A stretch of 64,000 bases of DNA from JANQNX01 sp965601665 (GTDB taxonomy: Bacteria > Pseudomonadota > Gammaproteobacteria > Eutrophobiales > Eutrophobiaceae): positions 1-64,000 of the forward strand of contig OZ271833.1 in the NCBI GenBank assembly GCA_965601665.1. The letters are read 5' to 3'. The notes beneath the pieces are model-generated. The model had not been told where the DNA came from. It did no database searches and worked only from the letters and a program-made list of their open reading frames with translations. The first letter of the stretch is position 1; each line of letters starts with the position of its first letter. Positions 1 to 8,574 of the stretch are shown one piece after another. The position numbers and the translations under genes were made by a program.

Positions 1-2
1 CG

Positions 3-122
3 CTTTCAGAGGCCGAAACCACGGTGATAGCTGGCTCAGGTCTATTTGAAGACCAGGTTCGTCTGGAAGCAGACAAATTCGATCAAGCAGCAGAAAAAAT
101 AACCAAATCTTTTATAAACTAG
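3..122 (+). CDS. C-terminal end of an unidentified protein, cut by the window edge
   Basis: Reading frame 3 is open from the window edge to a TAG at 120-122; the other two forward frames hit stops at once. The visible 39 residues are acidic and helical-looking (…EDQVRLEADKFDQAAEKITKSFIN) and show no family signature I recognise. It lies 69 bp upstream of the TolC-HlyD-M50 export unit on the same strand, so it could be the end of a cargo protein for that unit. That is inference from position only. Confidence 0.5.
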   Translation, partial: LSEAETTVIAGSGLFEDQVRLEADKFDQAAEKITKSFIN

Positions 123-191
123 GGGATCTCACGCATTTCCGGTTGATCAAGACGAACTTGATTCAACCGGTGTAGTCGTTAATTAAGTTAT

Positions 192-1718
192 ATGGAAATT
201 TTCAGGACATTATTCTGGCGCGTTACTGGATGTCTATTTACTAGCGCCACTTTGTTACTTGGTGGTTGTTCAATAACGCCAGAGCCGATAGACAAGGAGA
301 CGCTCAGCGCCCAGGCCAGGCAAGATAGCATCACTGTCGTTGCAAACCAGGAAGCACTTGATGGCCCTGTCTCTTTGTATGAATCTATCGCGCGCGCGCT
401 GAAATATAATCTTGATTACCACCTTGAGTTTGCAGAAAAGATACTGGCTGAAACACAGTTGGATGTTTCACGCTATGAGATGTTACCTCAGCTCGTTGCC
501 CGTGCCGGTTATGATGGTAGAGACAACTTTAGTGGTGCTTCCAGCCGTTCGTTATTGACCGGAGAGCAATCACTACAGTCTTCCACGTCTTCAGACCGCG
601 ATGTGTTTACCACTGATCTGAGGATGAGCTGGAATGTACTCGATTTCGGCCTTTCTTACGTTCGTGCAAAACAGGCAGCCGACCAGATATTTGTGGCAGA
701 GCAGGAAAAACGTAAGGTAATCAATCGAATTGTGCAGGATGTACGCACCGCTTACTGGCGGGCGGTTACTAATGACAGGCTTATTGAGAAGATTAAGGAC
801 CTGTTAGTCAGGGTCACTAATGCCATTGAAGAGTCCAAGCAAGTCAAGAAGCAACGCCTGGATAGACCGCTGACGGCACTCACTTATCAAAGAGAGTTAA
901 TTGGTATCAAGCGTGAGTTAGAAGAACTGCAACGTGATCTATCGGTTGCAAAAATACAACTTGCTGCACTGATGAATATCAGTCCGGGAGAAGATTACCA
1001 GCTTGAGATACCCGAGCGAAAACCGCAACTTGATAAGGTGAATATCTCACCAAAAATGATGAGTCAGCTTGCTCTGGAGAACCGGCCCGAACTCATCTCG
1101 GTATCCTATGAACAGAGAATCAATCGCGAGGAAGTGCGTGCAGCCATACTGCAGCTATTGCCGGGCATCGACGTCAATTTTGGCGATAATTACAGCTCAA
1201 ATAGCTTTCTTTTTAACCAGAACTGGTTGTCTTATGGCGCACAGGTGAGTTGGAACTTGCTGAATATATTCAAGCTACCGGCAAAAAATCGCGAAATTGA
1301 AGCGCGGGAAAAGGTACTCGAAGCTCGCAGACTGGCGCTAAGTATGGCAGTAATTACCCAGGTGCATGTTAGTCTTGCCCAATATGAAAATGCGCTAAAA
1401 GAGTATCGCACTGCAGCAGACTATTACCAGACGCAAAAGGAAATTCTGGAGCAGATAGAATCAGGTGTAGCCACGCGATCCGTTACAGAACAGTCTTTGA
1501 TACGTGAACAAATGAATATGATGGTTGCCGAGGTTAAATATGATATTGCATATGCAGAGGTTGAGAATGCTTATGCCAGTATTTTTGCATCTATAGGCAT
1601 CGATCCTCTTCCAGCCGACACAAAAATGGGTTCACTGGAACAACTAACGGGTTTGATTCAGGATCGTTTTGAGGATCTGTCACTGATGGACCAGGTTTTC
1701 TCAATGAAGATTCAATAA
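192..1718 (+). CDS. TolC-family outer-membrane efflux lipoprotein
   Basis: This 508-aa protein has the size and helical repeat pattern of TolC/OEP outer-membrane channel proteins. The N-terminus is a lipoprotein signal ending in LLLGGC, with Cys26 as the likely lipidated residue. The body has two related alpha-helical halves (about 65-280 and 290-480), each with short beta-strand segments such as the RMSWNVLDFGLSYVRAK stretch. It heads a tight unit: a HlyD protein starts 15 bp downstream, followed by two further HlyD-containing proteins. The expected role is the outer-membrane duct of a type I-like exporter. No clear Shine-Dalgarno precedes the ATG at 192. Family confident; substrate unknown. 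Confidence 0.88.
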   Translation: MEIFRTLFWRVTGCLFTSATLLLGGCSITPEPIDKETLSAQARQDSITVVANQEALDGPVSLYESIARALKYNLDYHLEFAEKILAETQLDVSRYEMLPQLVARAGYDGRDNFSGASSRSLLTGEQSLQSSTSSDRDVFTTDLRMSWNVLDFGLSYVRAKQAADQIFVAEQEKRKVINRIVQDVRTAYWRAVTNDRLIEKIKDLLVRVTNAIEESKQVKKQRLDRPLTALTYQRELIGIKRELEELQRDLSVAKIQLAALMNISPGEDYQLEIPERKPQLDKVNISPKMMSQLALENRPELISVSYEQRINREEVRAAILQLLPGIDVNFGDNYSSNSFLFNQNWLSYGAQVSWNLLNIFKLPAKNREIEAREKVLEARRLALSMAVITQVHVSLAQYENALKEYRTAADYYQTQKEILEQIESGVATRSVTEQSLIREQMNMMVAEVKYDIAYAEVENAYASIFASIGIDPLPADTKMGSLEQLTGLIQDRFEDLSLMDQVFSMKIQ

Positions 1719-1733
1719 CCAGCGGGAGTCAGC

Positions 1734-2510
1734 ATGCACTCTAAAAAAAGCAGTCTGTTATTAACGCTACTTGTTGCAGTACTGTTACCTTGCCTGTCTT
1801 TTGCGTTGGAAGATGTCGATCTTTTTCTGCAACCCGAGCAGGGAAATACAGGTCTTGCGAACGTGCGTGGTCTTATCAAACCAGTAGAAAAGGCAGTAAT
1901 CTCGAGCCAGATTGCGGCACAAATTGCCCGCATTCCAAAGAAGTCGGCGCAGAAATTCCGCAAAGGCGACATACTGGTTAGTTTTGATTGCGCGTTTTAC
2001 CGCGCTGACCTGATGGCTGCTGAAGCCAACTTCAAGGCCAAGAAGAACGTCTTCGAAAATAACCAGGAACTGCTCTCTCTGAATGCGATGAGTGAAATCG
2101 ATGTATCGATTTCGGAAGCGGAAATGGAAGTTGCCAGGGCCGAGCGCAGTATGCGCGCAATCAAGGTCAGCCAGTGCGAGATCAAGGCACCCTACGACGG
2201 ACGAGTGATAGATGTCGCTGTGAATGAACACGAAAATATTCCAGCTGATACCGAAATACTCTCTATTCTTAATGACAGGGATTTGGAAATAGAGCTTATC
2301 GTGTCTTCTACGTGGCTTACGTGGTTAAAAGTAGGTGAATCCTTTAACTTCATCATCGACGAGACAGGCGAGACCGTAAAGTCTGCAGTAAAAAAAATTG
2401 GTGCGGTTATCGATCCGGTCAGCCAAACCGTCAGGGTTACAGGCAAGTTCGTAGCTCAACCTCAAAATGTGCTTTCCGGTATGAGCGGAACCGCAAGGTT
2501 TAATAATTAG
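1734..2510 (+). CDS. Periplasmic adaptor (HlyD/membrane-fusion family), short
   Basis: The 258-aa product begins with a Sec-type signal (…LLVAVLLPCLSFA) and then shows the membrane-fusion-protein layout. There is a split biotinyl-lipoyl domain (GLIKPVEKAVISSQIAAQIARI … CEIKAPYDGRVIDVAVN) around a short helical hairpin, then a beta-barrel segment ending in GMSGTARF. It is much shorter than ordinary RND or ABC adaptors. A good ribosome site (GGGAG) precedes ATG 1734. It should bridge the TolC-like protein to inner-membrane components; two further adaptor-domain proteins follow, so the unit has three adaptors of different kinds. Confidence 0.85.
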   Translation: MHSKKSSLLLTLLVAVLLPCLSFALEDVDLFLQPEQGNTGLANVRGLIKPVEKAVISSQIAAQIARIPKKSAQKFRKGDILVSFDCAFYRADLMAAEANFKAKKNVFENNQELLSLNAMSEIDVSISEAEMEVARAERSMRAIKVSQCEIKAPYDGRVIDVAVNEHENIPADTEILSILNDRDLEIELIVSSTWLTWLKVGESFNFIIDETGETVKSAVKKIGAVIDPVSQTVRVTGKFVAQPQNVLSGMSGTARFNN

Positions 2511-2522
2511 CTCTGCTTGCCA

Positions 2523-3881
2523 ATGGATAACAAGGTACAGGAAGGCCAATTAGATATCGTCTCCAGGCTGATGCAGCTGGAGTCAATGGCGCGCGCTGCC
2601 CATTCGAAAGAAGCTTTGAGCTTTATGATCGTAAACGAGACGAGAAAGCTGTTGCCCTACAGGCAAGCCTACCTGTTTCTTTCCCGGCATCCTGTTGAAG
2701 GTGATTGCGAATTGATTGCTGCCTCCAGCGTCGCTGTCATTGAAGAGCACTCACCCTTTGTAAGCTGGTTGAACAAAATGGTTAGCAACCTTTTTACAAA
2801 CGAAACAATTAATAAACAGCACCAGATAGACCAGTCAAATTGTCCCGATAAACTCAAAGACGGGTGGCAGGAATTTTCCTTACCTTTTGTTTTATGGACG
2901 CCGCTTAGAATGCCTGACGGCACCTTTGTCGGAGGCTTATGGTTGACCCGCGAAACTCCCTGGCAAGAGAATGAGTTGGCCTTAACCAAAAGGCTGGCAG
3001 AAACCTATGCTCATGCCATGATCACAGTAACGAGCCGGCCAGCCTACTATAGTCGACCAACACGCGTAAGGATGGCTATCTGGGTGATTACTCTGTTCCT
3101 GTTTGCCGTGCTTGCGAAGCCTATCAGGATCAACGCATTGGCACCGGCGGAGGTTGTCGCAATCGAACCTGCAGTGATAAGTGCTCCTATAGACGGTGTT
3201 GTTTCCGATATCTATGTGTCGCCAAATACACAGGTCTATGACGATGAAGTCCTGTTTAAACTGGAAGATTCAGAACTACAGAATCAATTCAACGTGGCTC
3301 AAAAAACATTGGCCGTGGCCGAGGCCGAGCTGCGCAAGGCATCACAGGATGCATTTCAGGATAGTCAAAGTAATGCAGAAGTAGCCCTGCTCAGGGCCGA
3401 GGTAGAACTGCAGCGGACTCGTATGCAGTACGCCAAAAAACAGTTGGAAAAAATAAATGTGACGGCGGAAAGAAGCGGCGTACTCATTTATTCAAGTAAA
3501 TCAGACTGGATTGGCCGCCCGGTAATGGTCGGTGAACGTATTATGGAGGTTGCTGATCCGGAGCGTATTCAACTGCAGATAGAGTTGCCAGTAGGGGATG
3601 CCATCGTGCTAGAGGAGCGGGCTACCGTAGAGGTCTTCCTTGATGCGGATCCACTTAATCCGATTCCGGCAGTATTGACAAACAGCAGCTATCGCGCTGC
3701 CAAGTCAGAGGGTGATGTAATGAGCTACCGACTTTATGCCAAATTTGACGAAGCAGTGGACCCAAATGATTTACGTATCGGTCTACAGGGCACAGCCAAG
3801 GTTTACGGAGAAAGGGTCTCTCTTTTCTTTTACCTGTTTCGCAGACCTATCTCTTCCGTTAGGCAATTTTTTGGTATATGA
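2523..3881 (+). CDS. GAF-domain protein with membrane anchor and HlyD adaptor domain
   Basis: This is a fusion in three parts: a cytoplasmic GAF-like sensor domain (about residues 10-165), one transmembrane helix (around AIWVITLFLFAVLA, about 185-205), and a periplasmic biotinyl-lipoyl/HlyD domain with a central coiled coil (about 210-430). The ATG at 2523 is preferred; a TTG two codons earlier is also in frame. The stop overlaps the next start (ATGA), indicating translational coupling to the M50 protein. The layout suggests an adaptor whose activity responds to a cytoplasmic ligand. The ligand is unknown. Confidence 0.82.
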   Translation: MDNKVQEGQLDIVSRLMQLESMARAAHSKEALSFMIVNETRKLLPYRQAYLFLSRHPVEGDCELIAASSVAVIEEHSPFVSWLNKMVSNLFTNETINKQHQIDQSNCPDKLKDGWQEFSLPFVLWTPLRMPDGTFVGGLWLTRETPWQENELALTKRLAETYAHAMITVTSRPAYYSRPTRVRMAIWVITLFLFAVLAKPIRINALAPAEVVAIEPAVISAPIDGVVSDIYVSPNTQVYDDEVLFKLEDSELQNQFNVAQKTLAVAEAELRKASQDAFQDSQSNAEVALLRAEVELQRTRMQYAKKQLEKINVTAERSGVLIYSSKSDWIGRPVMVGERIMEVADPERIQLQIELPVGDAIVLEERATVEVFLDADPLNPIPAVLTNSSYRAAKSEGDVMSYRLYAKFDEAVDPNDLRIGLQGTAKVYGERVSLFFYLFRRPISSVRQFFGI

Positions 3882-6004
3882 ATGGACAGCAGGAAGACTT
3901 TGATCTGCCTGAGCTGCGCAGTGACCTGCACCTGATAGAAGGTCCCGTCGCCCTGGACGGATCGCCCAACTGGTTGATTGTTGATCCGCTCAGGAATAAA
4001 TACTTTTCAATCGGCTGGTCTGCCTTCCAGCTACTTTCGCGATGGACACTGGGGACTGCCAGAAAACTTATCAGCGCAGTGAAGCACGAGACAACGTTGG
4101 ATGTTGGCGAGCAAGACGTTAAATCGCTGATAGAATTCCTGCTGGCAAACAGCCTGACCAGGGAACCTGCTTCCGGTAGCAGTCAGGATTACCTCGAACA
4201 ATACGAAGCCAGTAAATCATCATTTCTGGTTTGGCTGGTTCATCACTATCTGTTTTTCAAGATTCCGCTGGTTAAACCAACCCGATTTCTCAGGCGCACG
4301 TTGATCTATGTTGAGCCTGTATTTTCCTATACTAGCCGTGCGCTGGTATTTACGCTGGGACTGGTCGGTTTGTTCATGGTTGGTCGCCAGTGGGAAGCGT
4401 TTGTTTCCACGTTTCTTTATTTTTTTAACCTGCAAGGCCTGTTGTTTTATTTTCTGTCGCTGGTTTTTATCAAGGTATTGCATGAGCTGGCGCATGCCTA
4501 CACTGTCGTTCGTTACGGCTGCAAGGTTCCCACGATGGGCATTGCCTTCCTGGTAATGTTTCCCTTGCTGTATACCGATACTTCAGACACATGGCGTATC
4601 AAGTCTGCCGCGCAACGCGTGAACGTCGGTGCTGCAGGCATGCTCATGGAGCTTTACATTGCGTTGATTGCAACTTTTGCCTGGAGTTTTTTTCCGGAAG
4701 GCCATCTGAAAAGCGCCGCGTTTATACTCGCCACCACCAGCTGGGTTATGTCTCTGGCGATCAACCTGAATCCGCTCATGCGATTCGATGGTTATTATAT
4801 CCTCTCCGATCTTCTACATGTTCAAAACCTGCAAGGGCGTTCTTTTGAAATCGGTAAATGGAAATTGACCGAGCTGCTATTCGGTCTGAAATTGAAACCG
4901 CCCGAAGCATTGTCGGATGCAATGCTGTTCAAGCTCACCGTTTACGCGTGGTGTGTGTGGGTTTACCGGTTTTTCCTGTTTATCGCCATCGCATTGCTCG
5001 TCTATCACTTTTTTTTCAAGCTACTAGGCATTATCCTTTTTGCCCTCGAGATATTCTGGTTTATTTTATTACCAATGGCGGGAATGCTGAAAAAGTGGTG
5101 GGAACTTAGAGCGAGCATTAAGCGTTCACGACGCACATACGTGACGGCGTGTATCGCATTTTTATTGCTGATCATATTCATCGTTCCCTGGAAATCCACG
5201 GTTTCAATGCCGGCCATGTTGATGAGTGGACAAACCTTTACCGTCTTTGCACCCGGTGCAGCACAAATTCAAGTCAATAACATGCGAGAAGGTCTGCGTG
5301 TTAGTAAAGGCGATATTTTAATTGAGCTAAGTGCGCAAGAGATTGATAAGGATATTGAGCTTACACGTTTACGTATTGAGCAGCTTAAACTACAGGCGAG
5401 ACGTATCGCAGCCAGTGAGAAAGAGCTGGATAACGTACAGGTAATTATTCAGCAATTGCAGGAGAGTCGCTCACGCTTGAAATCGTTGCTCGATCTGCAA
5501 AAGAAAATGCTGGTGCGTTCACCTATCAATGGTGTGCTGCAGGACGTGACCACCTCTTTGCACAACGGTCGCTGGATAGATCAAACATTACCACTTGCCA
5601 ATATAGTCGTACCTAAAGACGTAGTGATCGAAGGCCTACTAGGTGAAGAACAGCTGCACCTGGTCAAGTTGCAGGCCCCGGCCAGGTTTGTACCGGACAA
5701 CGCCCAGATCAAATCCATCTGGGGAATTGTTTTTGATATAGAAGAAGCGGACATGAAAGTACTGGATTTGCCGGCGTTGTCATCGGTAAATGGTGGTACG
5801 GTACCGTCTACACAGAATCAGGACGGCCAGCTAATACCCAATCGATCCATCTATCGATTGCGCGCCATGGTCAGCGAAGTAGAGCAGCTTGAACTGGAAC
5901 AGGTGTTAAGGGGCGTACTTCATGTTGAAGCAGAAAAAGAGAGTTTCCTGTCGCGAGCTTATAAACTGGTGATGACTGTGCTCATCAGGGAGTCAGGCTT
6001 TTAA
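3878..6004 (+). CDS. Membrane M50 (site-2-protease-like) metallopeptidase fused to HlyD adaptor domain
   Basis: The 708-aa protein combines three modules: an N-terminal PqqD-like winged-helix segment (about 20-95), a polytopic M50 domain, and a C-terminal periplasmic lipoyl/coiled-coil HlyD domain (about 445-690). The zinc motif HELAH is at residues 202-206, and the second M50 motif, NLNPLMRFDG with Asp304, is intact, so the protease should be active. Family knowledge: M50-HlyD proteins occur in peptide and large-protein export loci (YydH-like 'peptide zinc metalloprotease' group). Start overlaps the preceding stop by 4 nt. It may process or gate an exported substrate; the substrate is not visible. 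Confidence 0.85.
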   Translation: MNGQQEDFDLPELRSDLHLIEGPVALDGSPNWLIVDPLRNKYFSIGWSAFQLLSRWTLGTARKLISAVKHETTLDVGEQDVKSLIEFLLANSLTREPASGSSQDYLEQYEASKSSFLVWLVHHYLFFKIPLVKPTRFLRRTLIYVEPVFSYTSRALVFTLGLVGLFMVGRQWEAFVSTFLYFFNLQGLLFYFLSLVFIKVLHELAHAYTVVRYGCKVPTMGIAFLVMFPLLYTDTSDTWRIKSAAQRVNVGAAGMLMELYIALIATFAWSFFPEGHLKSAAFILATTSWVMSLAINLNPLMRFDGYYILSDLLHVQNLQGRSFEIGKWKLTELLFGLKLKPPEALSDAMLFKLTVYAWCVWVYRFFLFIAIALLVYHFFFKLLGIILFALEIFWFILLPMAGMLKKWWELRASIKRSRRTYVTACIAFLLLIIFIVPWKSTVSMPAMLMSGQTFTVFAPGAAQIQVNNMREGLRVSKGDILIELSAQEIDKDIELTRLRIEQLKLQARRIAASEKELDNVQVIIQQLQESRSRLKSLLDLQKKMLVRSPINGVLQDVTTSLHNGRWIDQTLPLANIVVPKDVVIEGLLGEEQLHLVKLQAPARFVPDNAQIKSIWGIVFDIEEADMKVLDLPALSSVNGGTVPSTQNQDGQLIPNRSIYRLRAMVSEVEQLELEQVLRGVLHVEAEKESFLSRAYKLVMTVLIRESGF

Positions 6005-6017
6005 AGCGAGTAATTGT

Positions 6018-6494
6018 CTAACCTTCGCTAATTTCATTCATATCAGGGGCAGTCTGCCAAATTCGATAATGCACTTCCGCTGCCTCCGGGACATAGACGA
6101 CAATGGGTAAACGGCTATTGTAACGCACCAGGAAGGGTTCCCCGCCAAGGCTTATAAATCGGTCTACCGATGCCGAATGGGGGTCAACAGCCATTAATGT
6201 GCCAATCATTTGACCAAGGTCAGGGACGATATAACGCGTATAGCCCCAGCCTTCGATGTTTTTCGATTCTATCTTGCCGGAAAAGAAATAGCGGTTTTGT
6301 GTGTCGGTTTTTACTGTCTTACCAATAATCAGTTCGACTTGATAGAGAGACTCGTCCTCCTGTTTTGGTAGTTCGAGGACATGCCTTGTCATTCCCTGTG
6401 CGGCTTGCGGAAAGGCTTTCAAATTGTCTGCCGCATGTGCGGTCAGCATCGTAACGATCATCATGACCAGGGCGAATGTTATTTGTTTGTCCAT
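6018..6494 (-). CDS. eco: Ecotin-like periplasmic serine-protease inhibitor
   Basis: The 158-aa protein has a cleavable signal (to about Ala22) and clear ecotin landmarks: QEDES then VELIIGKT, EGWGY (81-85), RYNSRLPIVVY (124-134) and a closing YRIW. Ecotin dimers inhibit trypsin-, chymotrypsin- and elastase-like proteases. The reactive loop reads GTLMAVD, so aligned to E. coli (TMMAC) the P1 residue is Leu100 and P1' Met101. Both cysteines of the E. coli disulfide are replaced (Thr65 and Val103), a paired loss. It is convergent with the M50 export unit, with a 13-bp gap. Family confident; target protease unknown. Confidence 0.9.
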   Translation of the reverse strand: MDKQITFALVMMIVTMLTAHAADNLKAFPQAAQGMTRHVLELPKQEDESLYQVELIIGKTVKTDTQNRYFFSGKIESKNIEGWGYTRYIVPDLGQMIGTLMAVDPHSASVDRFISLGGEPFLVRYNSRLPIVVYVPEAAEVHYRIWQTAPDMNEISEG

Positions 6495-6733
6495 GTTGGT
6501 TCCGTGTTTTAAAAGGTTAGTCCCGGGTTTGTTTTGTCAATCTTTCCTGTCCATCATACGTCTATCGGCTCTTGAAGTTAATAAGATACTGATTTTAAAT
6601 GTAAATACTCCTTGAAATAACGGCCGATTGTTGCTAAAGAATGATCAATATAGTCCGATAAAATACTAGTGGCTGCGCTTTACCAGAACATGGATGTATG
6701 CCAGATTGTCAATCTTAAAAACAAATTGATTAC

Positions 6734-7990
6734 ATGTTTGTAAAAAACAAACCCGCGACGCTGGAAGGAACGAGAATCGGGCGCTACGATCTGAATAAAA
6801 TCATTGGTAGCGGCACGTTTGGCGAAGTCTACAAGGCATTTGACCATGAACTGCGTAGGCACGTTGCAATAAAAGTACGTTCCGTGGACCTTGTTAATGG
6901 CAAATTTAACAAGGAATCGGTCATACGAGAGGCGCGTATACATGCCCTCGCCGAGCACTCCAATATTGTACCTGTGTATGACATCATCGATTATAAAAAG
7001 TCAGTATTGATAGTCATGCGCCTCGTGAATGGTGGCGATCTGGACCAAATACTGGGCAACCAACGTCAACCGTTCAAGGTAAACCAGGCATTAAAGATCA
7101 TGCAAAAGATACTCTGGGCAATGGAGTATGCTCATAATCTGGGTATCGTTCATCTTGATCTCAAACCGGGTAATATCCGTATCAGTCTGAGTGGCGAAGT
7201 GCTCATTATGGATTTTGGTATTGCTACCTTTCTCGAAGAACAGTCCTTCCTGGACGGGAAACCGAACGGTACGCCGTCATATATGTCACCTGAGCATATC
7301 AATTGCGAGCATATGGATGCCCGCGCGGATATCTACTCTCTGGGCATTATTCTGTACAAGATGTTGACCGGCCGGCACCCGTTTACCAAGGCGAAAAATG
7401 TTAATGAAATGCTTAAAAGCCATCTGGAAACACCAGTTAGCAAACCTTCTGTTTTAGTTGACACAATACCGGACAAAGTTGATATGGTTTTGTTGAAGGC
7501 ACTCGAAAAAAATCCACGTAAGCGCTTTCATTCCTGTCGAGAATTTGTGCAGGCACTTGAAAGGGCCGTGGGTATCGATACTGGCACTGAAGATATGGAT
7601 AAGGAATTGCGCTGGGACCATCGCGCAGCCGTCACACTTAAAGTGCGAATTCAATGCCAGACTGATGCCGGTTTTATTTTTGCCGAAACAGTCAACCTGT
7701 CCGTTAGCGGCGCCAACTTGCGAGTAACATCCGACGTTGCAGTTGGCAGCCGGATCTTTCTCGAGTTTTACATCCCGTCAGATTCCGAGGATGATTATTT
7801 AAAGGTGACGACCAACGCAACCGTACTATGGAAAGACATCAACCATGGCCAGGATGATATTTCTATTGGTGTCAGCTTCAATGATTTGCAGGACATGGAG
7901 CGTTACCGTATTAGTGTTTATGTACGTAATCGCATCATGGAAGGGGATATTGATGAATTACCTACTGAAAGAACAATGACGTATTCCTGA
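6734..7990 (+). CDS. Ser/Thr protein kinase fused to a C-terminal PilZ domain
   Basis: Residues 17-275 form a Hanks-type kinase: glycine loop IGSGTFGEV, Lys47 in VAIK, catalytic loop HLDLKPGN (His140-Asp142) and DFG at 160-162. The usual Arg of HRD is Leu141, making this a non-RD kinase not expected to need activation-loop phosphorylation. Residues about 295-405 carry a PilZ-like domain with the NLSVSGANL motif, which suggests cyclic-di-GMP responsiveness. There is no transmembrane segment, so the protein is probably cytoplasmic. It stands alone between ecotin and a small ORF. The substrate cannot be inferred. Confidence 0.87.
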   Translation: MFVKNKPATLEGTRIGRYDLNKIIGSGTFGEVYKAFDHELRRHVAIKVRSVDLVNGKFNKESVIREARIHALAEHSNIVPVYDIIDYKKSVLIVMRLVNGGDLDQILGNQRQPFKVNQALKIMQKILWAMEYAHNLGIVHLDLKPGNIRISLSGEVLIMDFGIATFLEEQSFLDGKPNGTPSYMSPEHINCEHMDARADIYSLGIILYKMLTGRHPFTKAKNVNEMLKSHLETPVSKPSVLVDTIPDKVDMVLLKALEKNPRKRFHSCREFVQALERAVGIDTGTEDMDKELRWDHRAAVTLKVRIQCQTDAGFIFAETVNLSVSGANLRVTSDVAVGSRIFLEFYIPSDSEDDYLKVTTNATVLWKDINHGQDDISIGVSFNDLQDMERYRISVYVRNRIMEGDIDELPTERTMTYS

Positions 7991-8350
7991 AAAACAGGCA
8001 TATTCCGCAATTCCCTATCTAGCCTGCATCTCTTGATTTCTTGCCCTTGTAAAGAGCCCTTGACTTCAGCATTTAGCGAGGATAATTTAAGTTTAGATTG
8101 TTTCTAAATGTTTTATTAAAAATAGTAAAAACAATAAGTTATACATTTAGACGAGAGCGTAAATGGTGCAAAAACGCATACAATCTGAAGGGTAAATGTG
8201 AAAGTCAGTTTTATTGCTGCAAAATGCAACAAAATGCTTCCTTTGCCAGTTATTTCAATTAATGCATTGATTCTTAAACGATTTTATTACCTTGCATAAA
8301 CAGGTTAAGGGTCTATAATTTGTGCATTGCAACAATGGCCGTGATGTTTG
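7991..8350. other. 360-bp AT-rich intergenic region
   Basis: No supported gene lies here. The stretch is AT-rich and contains an ATTGTTT…AAACAAT inverted repeat (about 8096-8135) that could end the kinase transcript. It also holds a sigma-70-like promoter near its right end, annotated separately. Confidence 0.5.
8292..8319 (+). promoter_or_regulatory. Sigma-70-like promoter for the 74-aa-class small ORF
   Basis: A TTGCAT -35-like hexamer (8292-8297) and a perfect TATAAT (8314-8319) are separated by 16 bp. The predicted start is about 8326, some 25 nt before the ATG at 8351. Confidence 0.5.
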
Positions 8351-8572
8351 ATGGATGCCAAAAGTCATATAAATACCGCTGAGCAACTCTCCGAGCTCAA
8401 GCAAAATATAGAGACGCTAATCTCTGATGTTCAGGATGTCAGGCTGGCGAATGAGCTAAGTAAACTTACCCAGGTAAGACTGGTTGATTTGCAATATTCT
8501 GCCAAGCTTGTCATTGAACAGTTAAAAGAGCACCTGGACGACGAGCAGGATGTCAGTAAAGATTGTGCCTGA
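8351..8572 (+). CDS. Small hypothetical coiled-coil protein (73 aa)
   Basis: A short acidic, strongly helical protein with heptad-like spacing of Leu/Val/Ile (…LSELKQNIETLISDVQDVRL…), no signal peptide and no membrane segment. A good promoter lies just upstream (8292-8319), which favours a real gene, but no clear Shine-Dalgarno precedes ATG 8351; a TTG one codon earlier is also possible. The gene is convergent with the hydrolase at 8575. No family recognised. Confidence 0.5.
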   Translation: MDAKSHINTAEQLSELKQNIETLISDVQDVRLANELSKLTQVRLVDLQYSAKLVIEQLKEHLDDEQDVSKDCA

Positions 8573-8574
8573 GC

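Noticed and set aside
1712..2549. Antisense frames across the HlyD gene
   Set aside because: They are shadows of a well-supported coding frame, with no signals of their own.
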